This document shows, one piece after another, positions 27,090 through 37,059 of a stretch of DNA of 64,000 nucleotides (the stretch's first letter is position 1; each line of letters begins with the position of its first letter). The notes below the pieces were generated by a model that had not been told where the DNA came from, searched no databases, and saw only the letters and a list, made by a program, of their open reading frames with translations. The DNA is from Stutzerimonas kunmingensis (GTDB taxonomy: Bacteria > Pseudomonadota > Gammaproteobacteria > Pseudomonadales > Pseudomonadaceae), in NCBI RefSeq assembly GCF_002929225.1, contig NZ_PISM01000014.1, positions 771,411 to 835,410 of the forward strand. Reading direction: 5' to 3'. The position numbers were made by a program, and so were the translations under genes.

Positions 27090-29951
27090 TCATGGGGCGC
27101 GTTTCGGCTTCCTGAGGCGTGGCGTGCCGTCCTTGGTCTGCCGCGGTTTGCGCTTGGGCGCGGTTTCACGTTCGACCATGATGCTGGCATTCGCTTCCGG
27201 CTGATAGCCGCCGGGACCAGCCGCCTTGTCCAGCTCGGCGACCATGCGGCGGATGCGGTCGGCGAGTTTTTCCGAACTCATGCTTTCGCGAAAGCGTTCG
27301 ACCATCAACGGAAACGCCAACGGCGTGGTGCGTTTGACCTGATGGATGTCCAGTTGGCGCCCTTGCAGCCGGCTCATGGTCTGCTCCAGCCGCTCGACCT
27401 CCAGCTCCTGCCGCAGCACTTCTTCCTCGGCCTGGGTCAGTAAAAGGTTGGCCGGGTCGTATTGGCGGAACACGTCGAAGAACAGGCCGCTGGATGCCTG
27501 CAGCTGGCGCGCGCTCTTCTGCGCGCCGGGGTAGCCAGAGAAAACCAGCCCCGCGATGCGCGCGATCTCCCGGAAGCGCCGGCGTGCCAGTTCGCCTGCA
27601 TTGAGACTGGCGAGCACGTCCTGCAGCAGATTGTTCTGGCTGAACAGTTCGGGCGTCAGCCATTTCAGCCAGTCCACCTCGGTCGCAGAAAGCAGTTCGA
27701 AACCGTAGTCGTTGACCGCAATCGAAAAGGTTAGCGGCTGCTGCTGGCCCATGCGCCAGGCCAGCAGGCTTGCGAGGCCCAGATGTACGTGGCGGCCGGC
27801 GAAAGGGTAGAGGAACAGGTGCCAGCCCTCGCGGGACTTCATCACCTCGGCCAGCAGCGTGGTTTCCGTGGGCAGCGCGGACCAGTCCATCTGTACACGG
27901 AGCAAGGGCTCGACCAGGCGCATCTCGTCGCTTTCGAAACGGCCACGCGAGGCGGCGCCGAGTTGTTCCACAACCGCATCGGCCAGTTCGCTCGATAGCG
28001 GCATACGGCCGCCGTTCCAGCGGGGCACGGCGGCCTTCTTACCCGTGGCGCGGCTGACGTAGGCAGTCATGTTCTCGACCCGCACCAGCTCCAGCAAACG
28101 GCCGCCGAAGAGGAAGTTGTCGCCCGGGCGCAGGCGCGCAATGAAGCCTTCCTCGATAGTGCCCAGCGAGCGGCCGCTGCCGCCCTTGGCCCAGAACTTC
28201 ACCGTCAGGCTGGCATCGCTGACGATGGTGCCGATGCTCATGCGATGGCGCAGCGCCACACGGCGGCTCGGTACTTTCCACAGCCCGGTGTCGTCCGGCT
28301 CGACACGCTGGTAATCCGGGTAGGCGGTCAGGGAATGTCCGCCGTGCCGTACGAAGGCCAGCGCCCATTGCCAGTGATCGTCAGTGAGATCGCGGTACGA
28401 CCAGGCCTGCCTAACCTCATCGAACAATTCTTCCGGACGAAACCCACCGCCCAGCGCCATGCTCACCAGGTGCTGCACCAGTACGTCCAGTGGTCGGTGG
28501 GGCGCGCTGCGGGCTTCGATGCGGCGTTCGGCGATGGCGACCTGGGCGGCCGCGGCTTCCACTACTTCGACGCTGTGTGTAGGCACCAGCGTGACGCGGG
28601 AAGTCCGACCCGGCGCATGCCCAGAGCGACCGGCCCGCTGCATCAGCCGCGCCACGCCCTTGGGCGAGCCGATCTGCAAAACACGTTCGACCGGCAGGAA
28701 ATCCACGCCCAGATCCAGGCTGGAGGTGCAGACCACGGCCTTGAGCGCGCCCTGCTTGAGGCCCAGTTCGACCCAGTCGCGCACCTCGCGTGCCAGCGAG
28801 CCGTGGTGCAGGGCGATCAATCCGGCCCAGTCCGGCCGCGCATCCAGCAGCGCCTGATACCAGATTTCCGACTGCGAACGGGTATTGGTGAACACCAGGG
28901 TAGTCGCGGCGGAATCGATCTCTTCGACCACCTGCGGCAGCATGCGCAGGCCGAGATGACCGGCCCAGGGGAAGCGCTCGATGCTCGGCGGCAGCAGGGT
29001 GTCGACGCGCAGGTCCTTGTCCATCTTGCCCTGCACCAGCCTGCCGCTGCCGGGGTGCAGCAGCACGTCCAGCGCGTGGGGCTGGTTGCCGAGGGTGGCG
29101 GAAAGGCCCCAGACGATCAGCTCCGGCATCCACTGACGCAGGCGCGCCAGGGCCAGTTGCAGTTGCACGCCGCGCTTGTTGCCCAAGAGCTCGTGCCATT
29201 CGTCCACCACCAGCATGCGCAAACCGGCGAAGGCCTGGCGTGCATCGGCGCGGGTCAGCAGCAGGGTCAGGCTTTCCGGTGTGGTGACCAGCGCGCTGGG
29301 TAGCCTTCGGCCCTGGCGCGCACGCTCGGAACTGCTGGTATCACCGGTGCGCAGGCCGATGCTCCAGTTGATGCCGAGATCATCCAGCGGTGCTTGCAGA
29401 GCCCGCGCGGTATCGGCCGCCAATGCGCGCATCGGGGTGATCCAGAGCACCGTCAAAGGCGCTGGCTTGTCCGTCGCGGTGGAAGAGGGTGCCTTGGTCG
29501 CAAAGCGATTCAGGGCTCCGAGCCAGACAGCGTAGGTCTTGCCGGAGCCGGTGGTGGCGTGCAGCAGCCCCGATTCGCCATGGCCTATCGCTTGCCACAC
29601 CTCCTGCTGGAACGGGAAGGGTTGCCAGGCACGGCTGGAAAACCAGCTCGCAGCGAGGCTCTCGGCCCCGTCCCTCACCCCCAGCCCCTCTCCCGGAGGG
29701 AGAGGGGAGTGATCGTGTGGCTGCTCGGCATCTTCGTCTGGCATGGCTCCGGTCTTGCTCTCTCTGGGGGAGGGCCGGGGTGCGGGCTGGCTCACGTCCG
29801 GGTCGCCTAACGCTTCCCTCACGCCCGCCCCAGGGGGGCGATCGCGCGGTTGCTCAGCGTTCTCGCCTGGCACTGCTCTGCTCTTGCTCCCTCTCCCTCT
29901 GGGAGAGGGTTGGGGTGAGGGCTGAGCGGGTGCCGGGTGACTTGGTTTCAT
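27090..29951 (-). CDS. Lhr-type ATP-dependent DNA helicase with repeat-derived N-terminus
   Basis: A 953-residue superfamily 2 helicase of the ligase-associated DEXH (Lhr-core) type. Walker A is HATTGSGKT (about 131-139), motif II is VVDEWHEL, and motif VI is [14 protein letters not shown] winged-helix/Lhr C-terminal region and a basic Lys/Arg-rich tail follow. Its ATG overlaps the ligase stop (ATGA), which indicates translational coupling. Residues 2 to about 95 are unlike the family. They are rich in Pro, Arg, Gly and Glu and are encoded by two tandem palindromic elements; conserved helicase sequence begins at about [22 protein letters not shown]. Confidence 0.92.
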   Translation of the reverse strand: MKPSHPAPAQPSPQPSPRGRGSKSRAVPGENAEQPRDRPPGAGVREALGDPDVSQPAPRPSPRESKTGAMPDEDAEQPHDHSPLPPGEGLGVRDGAESLAASWFSSRAWQPFPFQQEVWQAIGHGESGLLHATTGSGKTYAVWLGALNRFATKAPSSTATDKPAPLTVLWITPMRALAADTARALQAPLDDLGINWSIGLRTGDTSSSERARQGRRLPSALVTTPESLTLLLTRADARQAFAGLRMLVVDEWHELLGNKRGVQLQLALARLRQWMPELIVWGLSATLGNQPHALDVLLHPGSGRLVQGKMDKDLRVDTLLPPSIERFPWAGHLGLRMLPQVVEEIDSAATTLVFTNTRSQSEIWYQALLDARPDWAGLIALHHGSLAREVRDWVELGLKQGALKAVVCTSSLDLGVDFLPVERVLQIGSPKGVARLMQRAGRSGHAPGRTSRVTLVPTHSVEVVEAAAAQVAIAERRIEARSAPHRPLDVLVQHLVSMALGGGFRPEELFDEVRQAWSYRDLTDDHWQWALAFVRHGGHSLTAYPDYQRVEPDDTGLWKVPSRRVALRHRMSIGTIVSDASLTVKFWAKGGSGRSLGTIEEGFIARLRPGDNFLFGGRLLELVRVENMTAYVSRATGKKAAVPRWNGGRMPLSSELADAVVEQLGAASRGRFESDEMRLVEPLLRVQMDWSALPTETTLLAEVMKSREGWHLFLYPFAGRHVHLGLASLLAWRMGQQQPLTFSIAVNDYGFELLSATEVDWLKWLTPELFSQNNLLQDVLASLNAGELARRRFREIARIAGLVFSGYPGAQKSARQLQASSGLFFDVFRQYDPANLLLTQAEEEVLRQELEVERLEQTMSRLQGRQLDIHQVKRTTPLAFPLMVERFRESMSSEKLADRIRRMVAELDKAAGPGGYQPEANASIMVERETAPKRKPRQTKDGTPRLRKPKRAP
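29672..29921. repeat. Two tandem palindrome-bounded elements inside the lhr 5' coding region
   Basis: Element 1 (29672-29787) and element 2 (29816-29921) each begin with CCCTCAC and a C-rich stretch. Each ends with its rough inverse, clearest in element 2 as GGGAGAGGGTTGGGGTGAGG. Between the ends they share a core of about 50 bases starting GATCG and ending TCTTGCTC with scattered changes. The arms are the CCCTCTCCC/GGGAGAGGG type common between genes in proteobacteria. Here both units are read in frame as the start of Lhr. Confidence 0.85.
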
Positions 29952-31657
29952 CCCAGCAATTCCCGCAGGGTGGCTAGCGTATCGGCCTCATCCACAGGCT
30001 TGTCGAGGCGCCAGCGCAGCATGCGCGGGAAGCGCACGGCGATGCCGCTTTTGTGCCGGCTGCTGGCCGCGATGCCTTCGAAACCCAGCTCGAACACCAG
30101 CGTCGGCGTCACGCTGCGCACGGGGCCGAACTTTTCCACGGTTGTCTTGCGTACGATGGCGTCGACCTTGCGCATTTCCTCGTCGGTCAGCCCGGAATAC
30201 GCTTTGGCGAAGGGCACCAGCTTGCGCTCCGGGTCGCAGGGCTCGCCGTCCCAGACGGCAAAGGTGTAGTCGGTGTAGAGGCTGGCGCGGCGCCCGTGCC
30301 CGCGCTGGGCGTAGATCAGCACGGCGTCGATCGAATACGGGTCGATCTTCCATTTCCACCAGACACCCACGTCCTTTGTCCGGCCGACACCGTACTGCGC
30401 CGCGCGGGCCTTGATCATCATCCCTTCGACGCCGCGAGCACGGGACGCTTCGCGCTGGCGGGCGAGATCGTGCCAGTCATTCCCGCTCACCAGCGGCGAA
30501 AGCATGAGCCTGGGATTGGCGCACCGGCCGACCACAGTTTCGAGCTGTTGCCGCCGATCGCGGTGGGCGCGCTGGCGCCAGTCGTCGCCTTGCCATTCCA
30601 GCAGGTCGTAGGCGAGCACCGCGACCGGGGCGTCAGCCAGCACTTTCGCCGTGAGATTCTTGCGGCCGATACGCTGCTGCAGCAGAGAGAAGGATTGCAC
30701 GCCGAAGCGTTCGGTTGTTTCTGAATCATCGCTATCGGAATGTTCGAAAAGATTGGTCGTAGGCTCTCCGGAGGCGTGTTTCCAGACCAGAATCTCGCCG
30801 TCGATCACAGTACCGTCCGGCAGTTCGCTGGCCAGCTCGCAGAGTTCCGGGAAGCGCTCGCTGACCAGCTCCTCACCACGCGACCAGACCCAGATCTGCC
30901 CGTCGCGTTTGACCAGCTGCGCACGGATGCCGTCCCACTTCCATTCGACGAACCAGTTCTCTGGCGCGCCGAGCAGGGTGTCGAACTCCTCGACCGGCGC
31001 CTGTAGCGGATGGGCAAGAAAGAAGGGGTAGGGCTGGCCGCCGCGCTGCGCATGTTCGTGTTCGGACTCGTCGGCAATCAGCGCGAGGTAGCCTTCGGCG
31101 CTGGGACGGTGCGACAGGTCGGTATAGCCAACCAGCCGCTGCGCGACCCGTTTCGGATCGAGATCGACCAGCGAGGCCAGCGCACGAGTGACCAGCAATT
31201 TCGACACGCCCACACGAAAGGCGCCGGTGATCAGTTTGATGCAGACCATCAGGCTGAGCCGGTCCAGCTGCGCCCACAGTGCCGGCAAGCGCTCGGTCAG
31301 CTCCTCTGGTGGCATCCCGCGCAGGGGTAGCAGCTTGTCCTGCATCCATACGGCGAGGCCATCGTCGGAGCTGTGCTCGGCCTCGGGCATCAGCAGCGAG
31401 ATGGTTTCGGCCATATCACCGACGGCCTGATAGCTTTCCTCGAACAGCCATTCCGGCAAGCCAGATGCCTGCATGGCGGTTTCGCGCAATACCCTGGTCG
31501 GCACAAGTTGGCGAGGTCGACCGCCGGAAAGGAAGTAGACCGCCCAGGCGGCGTCAGCGGGATCGGCCTCGCGGAAATAGTCGCGCATTGCCGCGAGCTT
31601 GGCGTTGCTCGAGGTGGTCGCGTCGAGGCGGCTATAGAGCGTGGCGAACGCTTTCAT
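29948..31657 (-). CDS. ATP-dependent DNA ligase (repair cassette)
   Basis: A 569-residue ATP-dependent DNA ligase. An N-terminal DNA-binding domain (about 1-200) precedes the adenylation domain with the active-site Lys240 in [26 protein letters not shown] and VWWKWKIDP. An OB-fold follows, ending in [24 protein letters not shown]. It seals nicks in DNA in the repair pathway with PdeM, Lhr and the exonuclease. The ATG at 31657 begins [12 protein letters not shown]; a 14-codon upstream extension lies in a REP-like region and is rejected. Its stop overlaps the lhr start. Confidence 0.94.
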   Translation of the reverse strand: MKAFATLYSRLDATTSSNAKLAAMRDYFREADPADAAWAVYFLSGGRPRQLVPTRVLRETAMQASGLPEWLFEESYQAVGDMAETISLLMPEAEHSSDDGLAVWMQDKLLPLRGMPPEELTERLPALWAQLDRLSLMVCIKLITGAFRVGVSKLLVTRALASLVDLDPKRVAQRLVGYTDLSHRPSAEGYLALIADESEHEHAQRGGQPYPFFLAHPLQAPVEEFDTLLGAPENWFVEWKWDGIRAQLVKRDGQIWVWSRGEELVSERFPELCELASELPDGTVIDGEILVWKHASGEPTTNLFEHSDSDDSETTERFGVQSFSLLQQRIGRKNLTAKVLADAPVAVLAYDLLEWQGDDWRQRAHRDRRQQLETVVGRCANPRLMLSPLVSGNDWHDLARQREASRARGVEGMMIKARAAQYGVGRTKDVGVWWKWKIDPYSIDAVLIYAQRGHGRRASLYTDYTFAVWDGEPCDPERKLVPFAKAYSGLTDEEMRKVDAIVRKTTVEKFGPVRSVTPTLVFELGFEGIAASSRHKSGIAVRFPRMLRWRLDKPVDEADTLATLRELLG

Positions 31658-31695
31658 GCGGCGCCTCCGTACCGGTGTGGTGCGGCCGGTTGCGC

Positions 31696-31716
31696 GCAAG
31701 CTCGCTCCTACAAGGC
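31696..31716. repeat. Half REP element between exonuclease and ligase genes
   Basis: This 21-base stretch (containing AAGCTCGCTCCTACAAGG) is identical to 56319-56339 in the REP pair between benC and benD. Here only one arm is present, in the 78-base gap between the exonuclease stop and the ligase start. Confidence 0.8.
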
Positions 31717-31735
31717 GGGGTGGTGATCCGCCGAG

Positions 31736-32752
31736 TCATTCGGCCTCCTGGGTGTTCGCATCGTCTTCCTCGCCATACTCGGTCTCGAATGCCTGCGCAT
31801 CGAGCCCGCGCATCTCACGCAGATAACGGACCAGGATCGGAACGGAACCGTGAGTCACCATTACCCGCTCGGCACCGGTCTGTTCGATGGCCCAGAGCAG
31901 CCCTGGCCAGTCGGCGTGATCGGAGAGCACGAAGCCGCGGTCGACCCCGCGTCGACGACGGGTGCCGCGCAACATCATCCAGCCGCTGGCGAAGGCATCG
32001 GCATAGTCACCGAAACGACGCATCCATGTGCTCCCGCCAGCTGACGGCGGCGCGAGGATGATGGCCTGCTTCAGCCGAGGGTCGCCCTTTTTCAGGTCGC
32101 CGGCATAAATGGTCGGTGGAAGATAGACACCGCCTTCGCGATAGACCTTGTTCAGTGGCTCCACAGCGCCATGGACGACGATGGTGCCGATGTTCTCATC
32201 CAATCCGTGAAGGATGCGCTGCGCCTTGCCGAAGGCATAGCAGAACAGCACCGAGGCTCGCCCGGCCGCGGCGTTGGCGCGCCACCAGTCATTGATGTCG
32301 CGGAATACCTCGGCCTGGGACGGCCATTTGTAGATCGGCAAACCGAAGGTCGATTCGGTAATGAAGGTGTGGCAGCGCACCGGCTCGAACGGGGCGCAGG
32401 TGCCGTCCGGCTCGACCTTGTAGTCGCCTGAGGCCACCCAGACCTCGCCCTTGTATTCCAGTCGCACCTGAGCCGAGCCGAGCACATGGCCGGCCGGGTG
32501 GAAGCTGAGCTTTACGCCGTGATGTTCGACGGACTCACCGTAGGCCAGCGTTTGCAGCGGCATATCGGCGGCGATGCGTGAACGCAGAATGCCTTCGCTG
32601 TCGCTTGAAGCCAGGTAATGGCCCATGCCCCAGCGCGCGTGGTCGCCGTGGGCGTGGGTGATGACGGCGCGATCGACCGGACGCCAGGGATCGATGTAGA
32701 AATCACCGGGTGGGCAGTAGAGGCCTTCGGGACGAGCAACGACAAGATCCAT
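31736..32752 (-). CDS. Ligase-associated DNA damage response exonuclease (beta-CASP)
   Basis: A 338-residue metallo-beta-lactamase/beta-CASP nuclease. The zinc motif ITHAHGDHARWG (His33, His35, Asp37, His38) is followed by SFHPAGHVLGSAQVRLE, VASGDYKVEPD and FITESTFGLP. The late FVLSDHADWPGLL supplies the last metal ligand. Members of this group trim DNA or RNA ends, and this subtype is linked to the ATP-dependent ligase. The start MDLVVARPEG at 32752 is chosen over a long upstream extension that overlaps fadE. It is the first gene of the four-gene cassette. Confidence 0.93.
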   Translation of the reverse strand: MDLVVARPEGLYCPPGDFYIDPWRPVDRAVITHAHGDHARWGMGHYLASSDSEGILRSRIAADMPLQTLAYGESVEHHGVKLSFHPAGHVLGSAQVRLEYKGEVWVASGDYKVEPDGTCAPFEPVRCHTFITESTFGLPIYKWPSQAEVFRDINDWWRANAAAGRASVLFCYAFGKAQRILHGLDENIGTIVVHGAVEPLNKVYREGGVYLPPTIYAGDLKKGDPRLKQAIILAPPSAGGSTWMRRFGDYADAFASGWMMLRGTRRRRGVDRGFVLSDHADWPGLLWAIEQTGAERVMVTHGSVPILVRYLREMRGLDAQAFETEYGEEDDANTQEAE

Positions 32753-32786
32753 GACGACTGGCAGTTCGATGGGCTTGCAGGGTTGG

Positions 32787-32822
32787 AGCCCGGCGAGGCG
32801 TTTGGAGTTCGCTCGCCGGGCT
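32787..32822 (-). terminator. Hairpin in the fadE - exonuclease gap
   Basis: Perfect 11-bp stem (AGCCCGGCGAG at 32787-32797, CTCGCCGGGCT at 32812-32822) with a 14-base loop, 19 bases after the fadE stop on the minus strand. There is no T run, so termination may be weak or Rho-dependent. Confidence 0.5.
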
Positions 32823-32840
32823 ACCTGGGCTGATCGGGAG

Positions 32841-35285
32841 TCAGCGGATTCGTCCTTCCTGCAACTCCAGATCCTCCTTGGCGAAGTCGTCCACGTCGAT
32901 GACTTTGCGCCGTGCGAGTTCTGCCATCTGCAGCTGCTCGGCCTCCACGGCATCTATGACGCCGGCAGCCAGCGCGGCATCGATCGAACTTTCGCCAGCG
33001 GCCGGCATGACCGCGCCGGACTTGAGCGCCTTGGCCAGCTTCTTCGCTGCGTCCTGGCTGGTGGCGAGGATTTCGAAAGCGTGCTTCAGCGCGCCGAGCG
33101 GCTGCTCGGGATCCTGCGGGCGGTACATGCCATCGAGGATGCGCTCCAAAGCCGGATCGCCTTCCGGGCGGCCGAGGAGGGCGGCGACCTCGGCGTCCAG
33201 GACGTCGGACGGCCCCTTGTGGCGCGCACCGAAGGGGAACACCAGAGCATGCAGTAGGTGCCCGAGAATGCGGTTGGGGAAGTTGGCCAGCACGTCCTGC
33301 AGGGCGGATTCGGCCTTCTCCAGGCAGTCCTCCAGCGCCCAGCGCAGCAGCGGCTCCTGTTCAGTCGGATGGCCGAGGTCATGGAACTGCTTGAGTGCTG
33401 CGGAGGCGAGATAGAGATGGCTGAGCACGTCGCCCAGGCGCGCCGACAGCCGCTCGCGACGCTTGAGCTCGCCGCCGAGCAGCATCATCGACAGATCGGC
33501 AAGCATCGCGAATGCCGCGGCGATGCGATTGAGCGCGCGGAAGTAGGGTTGCGTGACGCTCGTCCCTGGCACTCGCCCCATCAGACCGAAGCTCAGCCCC
33601 AGTAGCAGGGTGCTGGCGGTGTTGCTGACGGCGAAGCCGATGTGCTGCATCAGCAAGTCGTCGAACTTCACGACTGCGGCTTCGCGATCCGGCTCGTGGA
33701 CCAGCTCCATTTCGCGCAGCACGAACGGATGGCAGCGGATTGCGCCCTGGCCGAAGATCATCAGGTTGCGCGAGAGGATGTTGGCACCTTCCACGGTGAT
33801 GGAGATCGGCGCCGACAGCCACAGGCGTCCGAGGTAATTGTTCGGGCCGAGGATGATGCCCTTGCCGCCGTGGATATCCATGGCGTCGGTGATGCAGGCG
33901 CGGCCGCGCTCGGTGAGGTGGTACTTGAGAATAGCCGATAGCACCGAGGGCTTCTCGCCCAGATCGACGGCATTGGCGGTGAGGATTCGCGCCGCGTCCA
34001 TCAGCCAGGCGTTGCCGCCGATGCGTGCCAGTGGCTCCTGAATGCCTTCGAAGGCGGCGAGCGGCACGTTGAACTGCTCGCGGACCTGCGCATAGCGACC
34101 GCTCACGTAGCTGCAGACCTTGGCGGCGCTGGTGCCGGTCGCCGGCAGGGAGATCGAGCGGCCGACCGACAGGCAGTTCATCAGCATCATCCAGCCTTTG
34201 CCGATCATGTCGCGGCCGCCGATGATCGCATCCAGCGGCACGAAGACATCCTTGCCCCAGTTCGGCCCGTTCATGAAGGCCGCACCCAGTGGCAGGTGGC
34301 GACGGCCGATGTCCACGCCGGGAGTGTCGGTGGGGATCAGCGCCAGGCTGATGCCGAGTTCTTCCTCATCGCCCAGCAAGTGATCCGGATCGTAGGTCTT
34401 GAAGGCCACGCCGAGCAGGGTCGCCACCGGGCCGAGGGTGATGTAGCGCTTCTCCCAGTTCAGCCGCAGACCGAGCACCTCTTCGCCCTGCCATTGGCCG
34501 CGGCAGATCACGCCGCTGTCGTTCATGGCGCCGGCGTCGGAGCCGGCGTATGGGCCGGTGAGGGCAAAGCAGGGAATGTCAGTGCCATTGGCCAGGCGCG
34601 ACAGGTAGTGGTTGCGCTGCTCATCGGTGCCGTAGTGCATCAGCAGCTCGGCCGGACCGAGAGAGTTGGGCACCATCACGGTGCTGGCCAGGTCACCGCT
34701 GCGGGTGGCGAGTTTCATCACGATCTGCGAGTGGGCGTAGGCGGAGAAGCTCTTGCCGCCATATTCCTTGGGGATGATCAGGGCGAAGAAGCCTTCAGCC
34801 TTGATGTAGTCCCAGGCGGCGGGCGGCAGGTCCATGCGCTGGGCGATATCCCATTCGCTGACCAGGGCGCAGAGGGTTTCGGTAGGGCCGTCGAGGAAGG
34901 CCTGTTCTTCATCCGTGAGGCGCGCCTTCGGATAGCCGAGCAGGGTGTCCCAGTCCGGCCGGCCGCTGAACAGCTCGCCGTCCCACCAGACGGTGCCGGC
35001 GTCGATGGCGTCGCGCTCGGTGGCGGAAATCGGCGGTAGCACCTTCTTGAACCAGTCGAACATCGGCCCGCTGAAGTACTTGCGGCGCACGTCTGCGACC
35101 AGCAATGGCACCGCAATGGTGATCAAGGCGAGCCAGAGCAGGAATACCACCACCCCGGAGGTGTCGGCAGCGGTCATGAAGACCAGGTAGGTGGCGACGA
35201 TCACCAGTGCCGGCACCGGCGACAGGCGCAGGTGGGCGATTACGGCAATGCCGAGGAGTAGAACCAGCAACCAGAGCAGCGTCAT
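32841..35285 (-). CDS. fadE: Acyl-CoA dehydrogenase FadE
   Basis: An 814-residue FadE-type acyl-CoA dehydrogenase for the first step of fatty-acid beta-oxidation. Two N-terminal hydrophobic helices (about 2-24 and 40-62) should tether it to the membrane. The dehydrogenase core includes FFALIIPKEYGGKSFSAYAHS, CFALTGPYAGSDAGAM, MDIHGGKGIILGPNNYLGR and ITVEGANILSRNLMIFGQGA. The family's long C-terminal domain of unknown role is complete. AAGGAT before the ATG at 35285 supports the start. It appears monocistronic. Confidence 0.95.
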   Translation of the reverse strand: MTLLWLLVLLLGIAVIAHLRLSPVPALVIVATYLVFMTAADTSGVVVFLLWLALITIAVPLLVADVRRKYFSGPMFDWFKKVLPPISATERDAIDAGTVWWDGELFSGRPDWDTLLGYPKARLTDEEQAFLDGPTETLCALVSEWDIAQRMDLPPAAWDYIKAEGFFALIIPKEYGGKSFSAYAHSQIVMKLATRSGDLASTVMVPNSLGPAELLMHYGTDEQRNHYLSRLANGTDIPCFALTGPYAGSDAGAMNDSGVICRGQWQGEEVLGLRLNWEKRYITLGPVATLLGVAFKTYDPDHLLGDEEELGISLALIPTDTPGVDIGRRHLPLGAAFMNGPNWGKDVFVPLDAIIGGRDMIGKGWMMLMNCLSVGRSISLPATGTSAAKVCSYVSGRYAQVREQFNVPLAAFEGIQEPLARIGGNAWLMDAARILTANAVDLGEKPSVLSAILKYHLTERGRACITDAMDIHGGKGIILGPNNYLGRLWLSAPISITVEGANILSRNLMIFGQGAIRCHPFVLREMELVHEPDREAAVVKFDDLLMQHIGFAVSNTASTLLLGLSFGLMGRVPGTSVTQPYFRALNRIAAAFAMLADLSMMLLGGELKRRERLSARLGDVLSHLYLASAALKQFHDLGHPTEQEPLLRWALEDCLEKAESALQDVLANFPNRILGHLLHALVFPFGARHKGPSDVLDAEVAALLGRPEGDPALERILDGMYRPQDPEQPLGALKHAFEILATSQDAAKKLAKALKSGAVMPAAGESSIDAALAAGVIDAVEAEQLQMAELARRKVIDVDDFAKEDLELQEGRIR

Positions 35286-35398
35286 GAGTCTTATCCTTTC
35301 AGGTTCGAACAGCTTCCGTCTTCAGCATAGGCGCTTGCGCCGCTGCAGCGAAGGGACGAGGTGTCGCCGCCGGCCAACGGGCGGCGACGGGGGATGGT

Positions 35399-36538
35399 TC
35401 AGCTCGGCCGGGCGCCGAGCATTTGCGTGTCGACATCGTCGGCGTTCTGGTTGGCTGCTGGCTTTTCCTGCGGCACGCCGGCAACATTGATTTCCGGCAA
35501 TCGCCCACCGATGAATTCGATGCTGCGGGTGGGGAAGGCGAACTGCACGTCCATGTCGCGAATGCCCTGCAGCAGGGCGAGGTTGATCTCCTGCTGGGTG
35601 TCCATGTACTTGTTGTAGTCCGAGACCTGCATGATGTAGACGACCTCGAAGGTCAGCTGGCTGTCGTCGAAGCCGAGGAAATGCGCGCGGTCGAACTTCG
35701 CCACTTCGATGCCTTCGATGATGCGCTTCACCAGTGCCGCCACCTCTTTTACCTTTTCGGTTGGCGTGTCGTAGGTGATGCCGAACTTGAAGACGATCCG
35801 CCGCGTGTTCATGCGCTTGTAGTTGTGCACGATCTGCCGCAACAGGTCGGCGTTGGATACGACCACCTGTTCGCCGCTGAGGGCGCGAATGCGCGTGGTT
35901 TTCAGGCCGATGTGCTCGATGTTGCCGGCCACCTCGCCGAATACCACGAAGTCGCCGATCTCGAACGGCTTGTCCACGCCGATGGACAGCGAGGCGAAGA
36001 TGTCGCTGAGCAGCGTCTGTACTGCCAGGGCGATGGCGATACCGCCAACGCCGAGGCTGGCGACCATGGCGGTGATGTCGACACCCAGGTTGGCGAGGAT
36101 CGATAGCAGCATCATGGTCCAGACCACGATACGGATCATGATGCCGATGATGGTGGTGGTGACCGGATTGCGAGCCTTGCCGTCGCGGGTCAGGCTCTCC
36201 ATCCACAGGCGCACACCGGTGTCCATCCACAGCGCGAACTGGAACGCGAGGGCGATGAACCAGCCGTGGGACATTGTCGATTCCCAGCGAGGCGACAGTT
36301 CAACCGTCTTCAGTGCGATCAGCAGTGAGAACGCCAGGATCAGCAGATTGCTGGTGCGTGAAAGCAGTTCGGCGGTGATGCCGAGGAACTTGGTCTTGGA
36401 CCCGGTTGCGAGTTTGTTGAGGCGCCTGGTGACGATCCCGAGGATGGTGCGCAGGACCAGGTAGCTGACGATGGTGATCCCCAGCACGATAGCCAGGTTG
36501 ATCCAGAGTGTCTCGTTGAGCAGGGCGTCCCAGTTCAT
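35399..36538 (-). CDS. Small-conductance mechanosensitive channel (MscS family)
   Basis: A 379-residue inner-membrane channel. Four to five hydrophobic helices (residues about 15-180) end in the pore helix ITAMVASLGVGGIAIALAVQ. The MscS beta domain follows, with DIFASLSIGVDKPFEIGDFVVFGEVAGNIEHIGLKTTRIR, and then a C-terminal alpha/beta domain with FGITYDTPTEKVKEVAALVK. It opens under membrane tension at hypo-osmotic shock. It is longer than canonical MscS (286 residues) because of extra N-terminal helices. CGGAGG precedes the ATG at 36538. Confidence 0.93.
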   Translation of the reverse strand: MNWDALLNETLWINLAIVLGITIVSYLVLRTILGIVTRRLNKLATGSKTKFLGITAELLSRTSNLLILAFSLLIALKTVELSPRWESTMSHGWFIALAFQFALWMDTGVRLWMESLTRDGKARNPVTTTIIGIMIRIVVWTMMLLSILANLGVDITAMVASLGVGGIAIALAVQTLLSDIFASLSIGVDKPFEIGDFVVFGEVAGNIEHIGLKTTRIRALSGEQVVVSNADLLRQIVHNYKRMNTRRIVFKFGITYDTPTEKVKEVAALVKRIIEGIEVAKFDRAHFLGFDDSQLTFEVVYIMQVSDYNKYMDTQQEINLALLQGIRDMDVQFAFPTRSIEFIGGRLPEINVAGVPQEKPAANQNADDVDTQMLGARPS

Positions 36539-36670
36539 TCATATCCTCCGATAAGGGTGCGCATGATGCAGCGAAGGCCACGTTTTTCAGTGGTCCTCGC
36601 TGCTCATAAGTTCCCTATGTCGGCGGTCGGATGGGTGGTGCTAGCGGGCTCGGTGGTTGCGTTGGTGCTA

Positions 36671-37027
36671 TCAGTCGCTCGGTAAGGAAGTGGCGAGCTC
36701 GTCGTAGCCGCCGGCGTTAATGACCTGTGTGTAGCCGAGCTTCTCGAGCACGTCCTGCGCTTCGGAGGCGCGTCGGCCGCTGCGGCAGTAGAGCACGACC
36801 GGGGTGTCCTTTTCCGGGGCCAGCATTCCGATCCGCTCGGCGATATCCGGAGTCTCGATGCGAACCGCGCCGGGTAGCGCTCCTTCGGCGAACTCGTCAG
36901 CAGTCCTTACATCGATCAGTACGGTGTCGGCTCGCTGCAGCATCTGCAGGGCGGTGGGCTGATCGATCTCGCCAGCCGATGCGTGCAGGCTCAGAGCCAG
37001 CAGTAGGGAAAGAATCGGGGCGCGCAT
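36671..37027 (-). CDS. Exported rhodanese-like protein
   Basis: A 118-residue single-domain rhodanese (PspE-like) with a signal peptide (MRAPILSLLLALSLHASAGE), so periplasmic. The active-site loop is YCRSGRRA with Cys81, and the domain starts VLIDVRTADEFAEGALPGAVRI. Such proteins carry persulfide or transfer sulfane sulfur in the periplasm. GAGGAG precedes the ATG. A tiny membrane-protein frame lies 31 bases upstream, probably in the same transcript, with a stable hairpin between them. Confidence 0.9.
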   Translation of the reverse strand: MRAPILSLLLALSLHASAGEIDQPTALQMLQRADTVLIDVRTADEFAEGALPGAVRIETPDIAERIGMLAPEKDTPVVLYCRSGRRASEAQDVLEKLGYTQVINAGGYDELATSLPSD

Positions 37028-37040
37028 GGGAACTCCTCGC

Positions 37041-37059
37041 AGCGCGCCGGTGGCGCGCT
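37041..37059. other. Hairpin between the microgene and the rhodanese
   Basis: A perfect 8-bp stem AGCGCGCC / GGCGCGCT with a three-base loop. Its last base is the first base of the microgene stop codon on the minus strand, and it ends 14 bases before the rhodanese start. It may couple or limit translation of the rhodanese. Confidence 0.5.
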
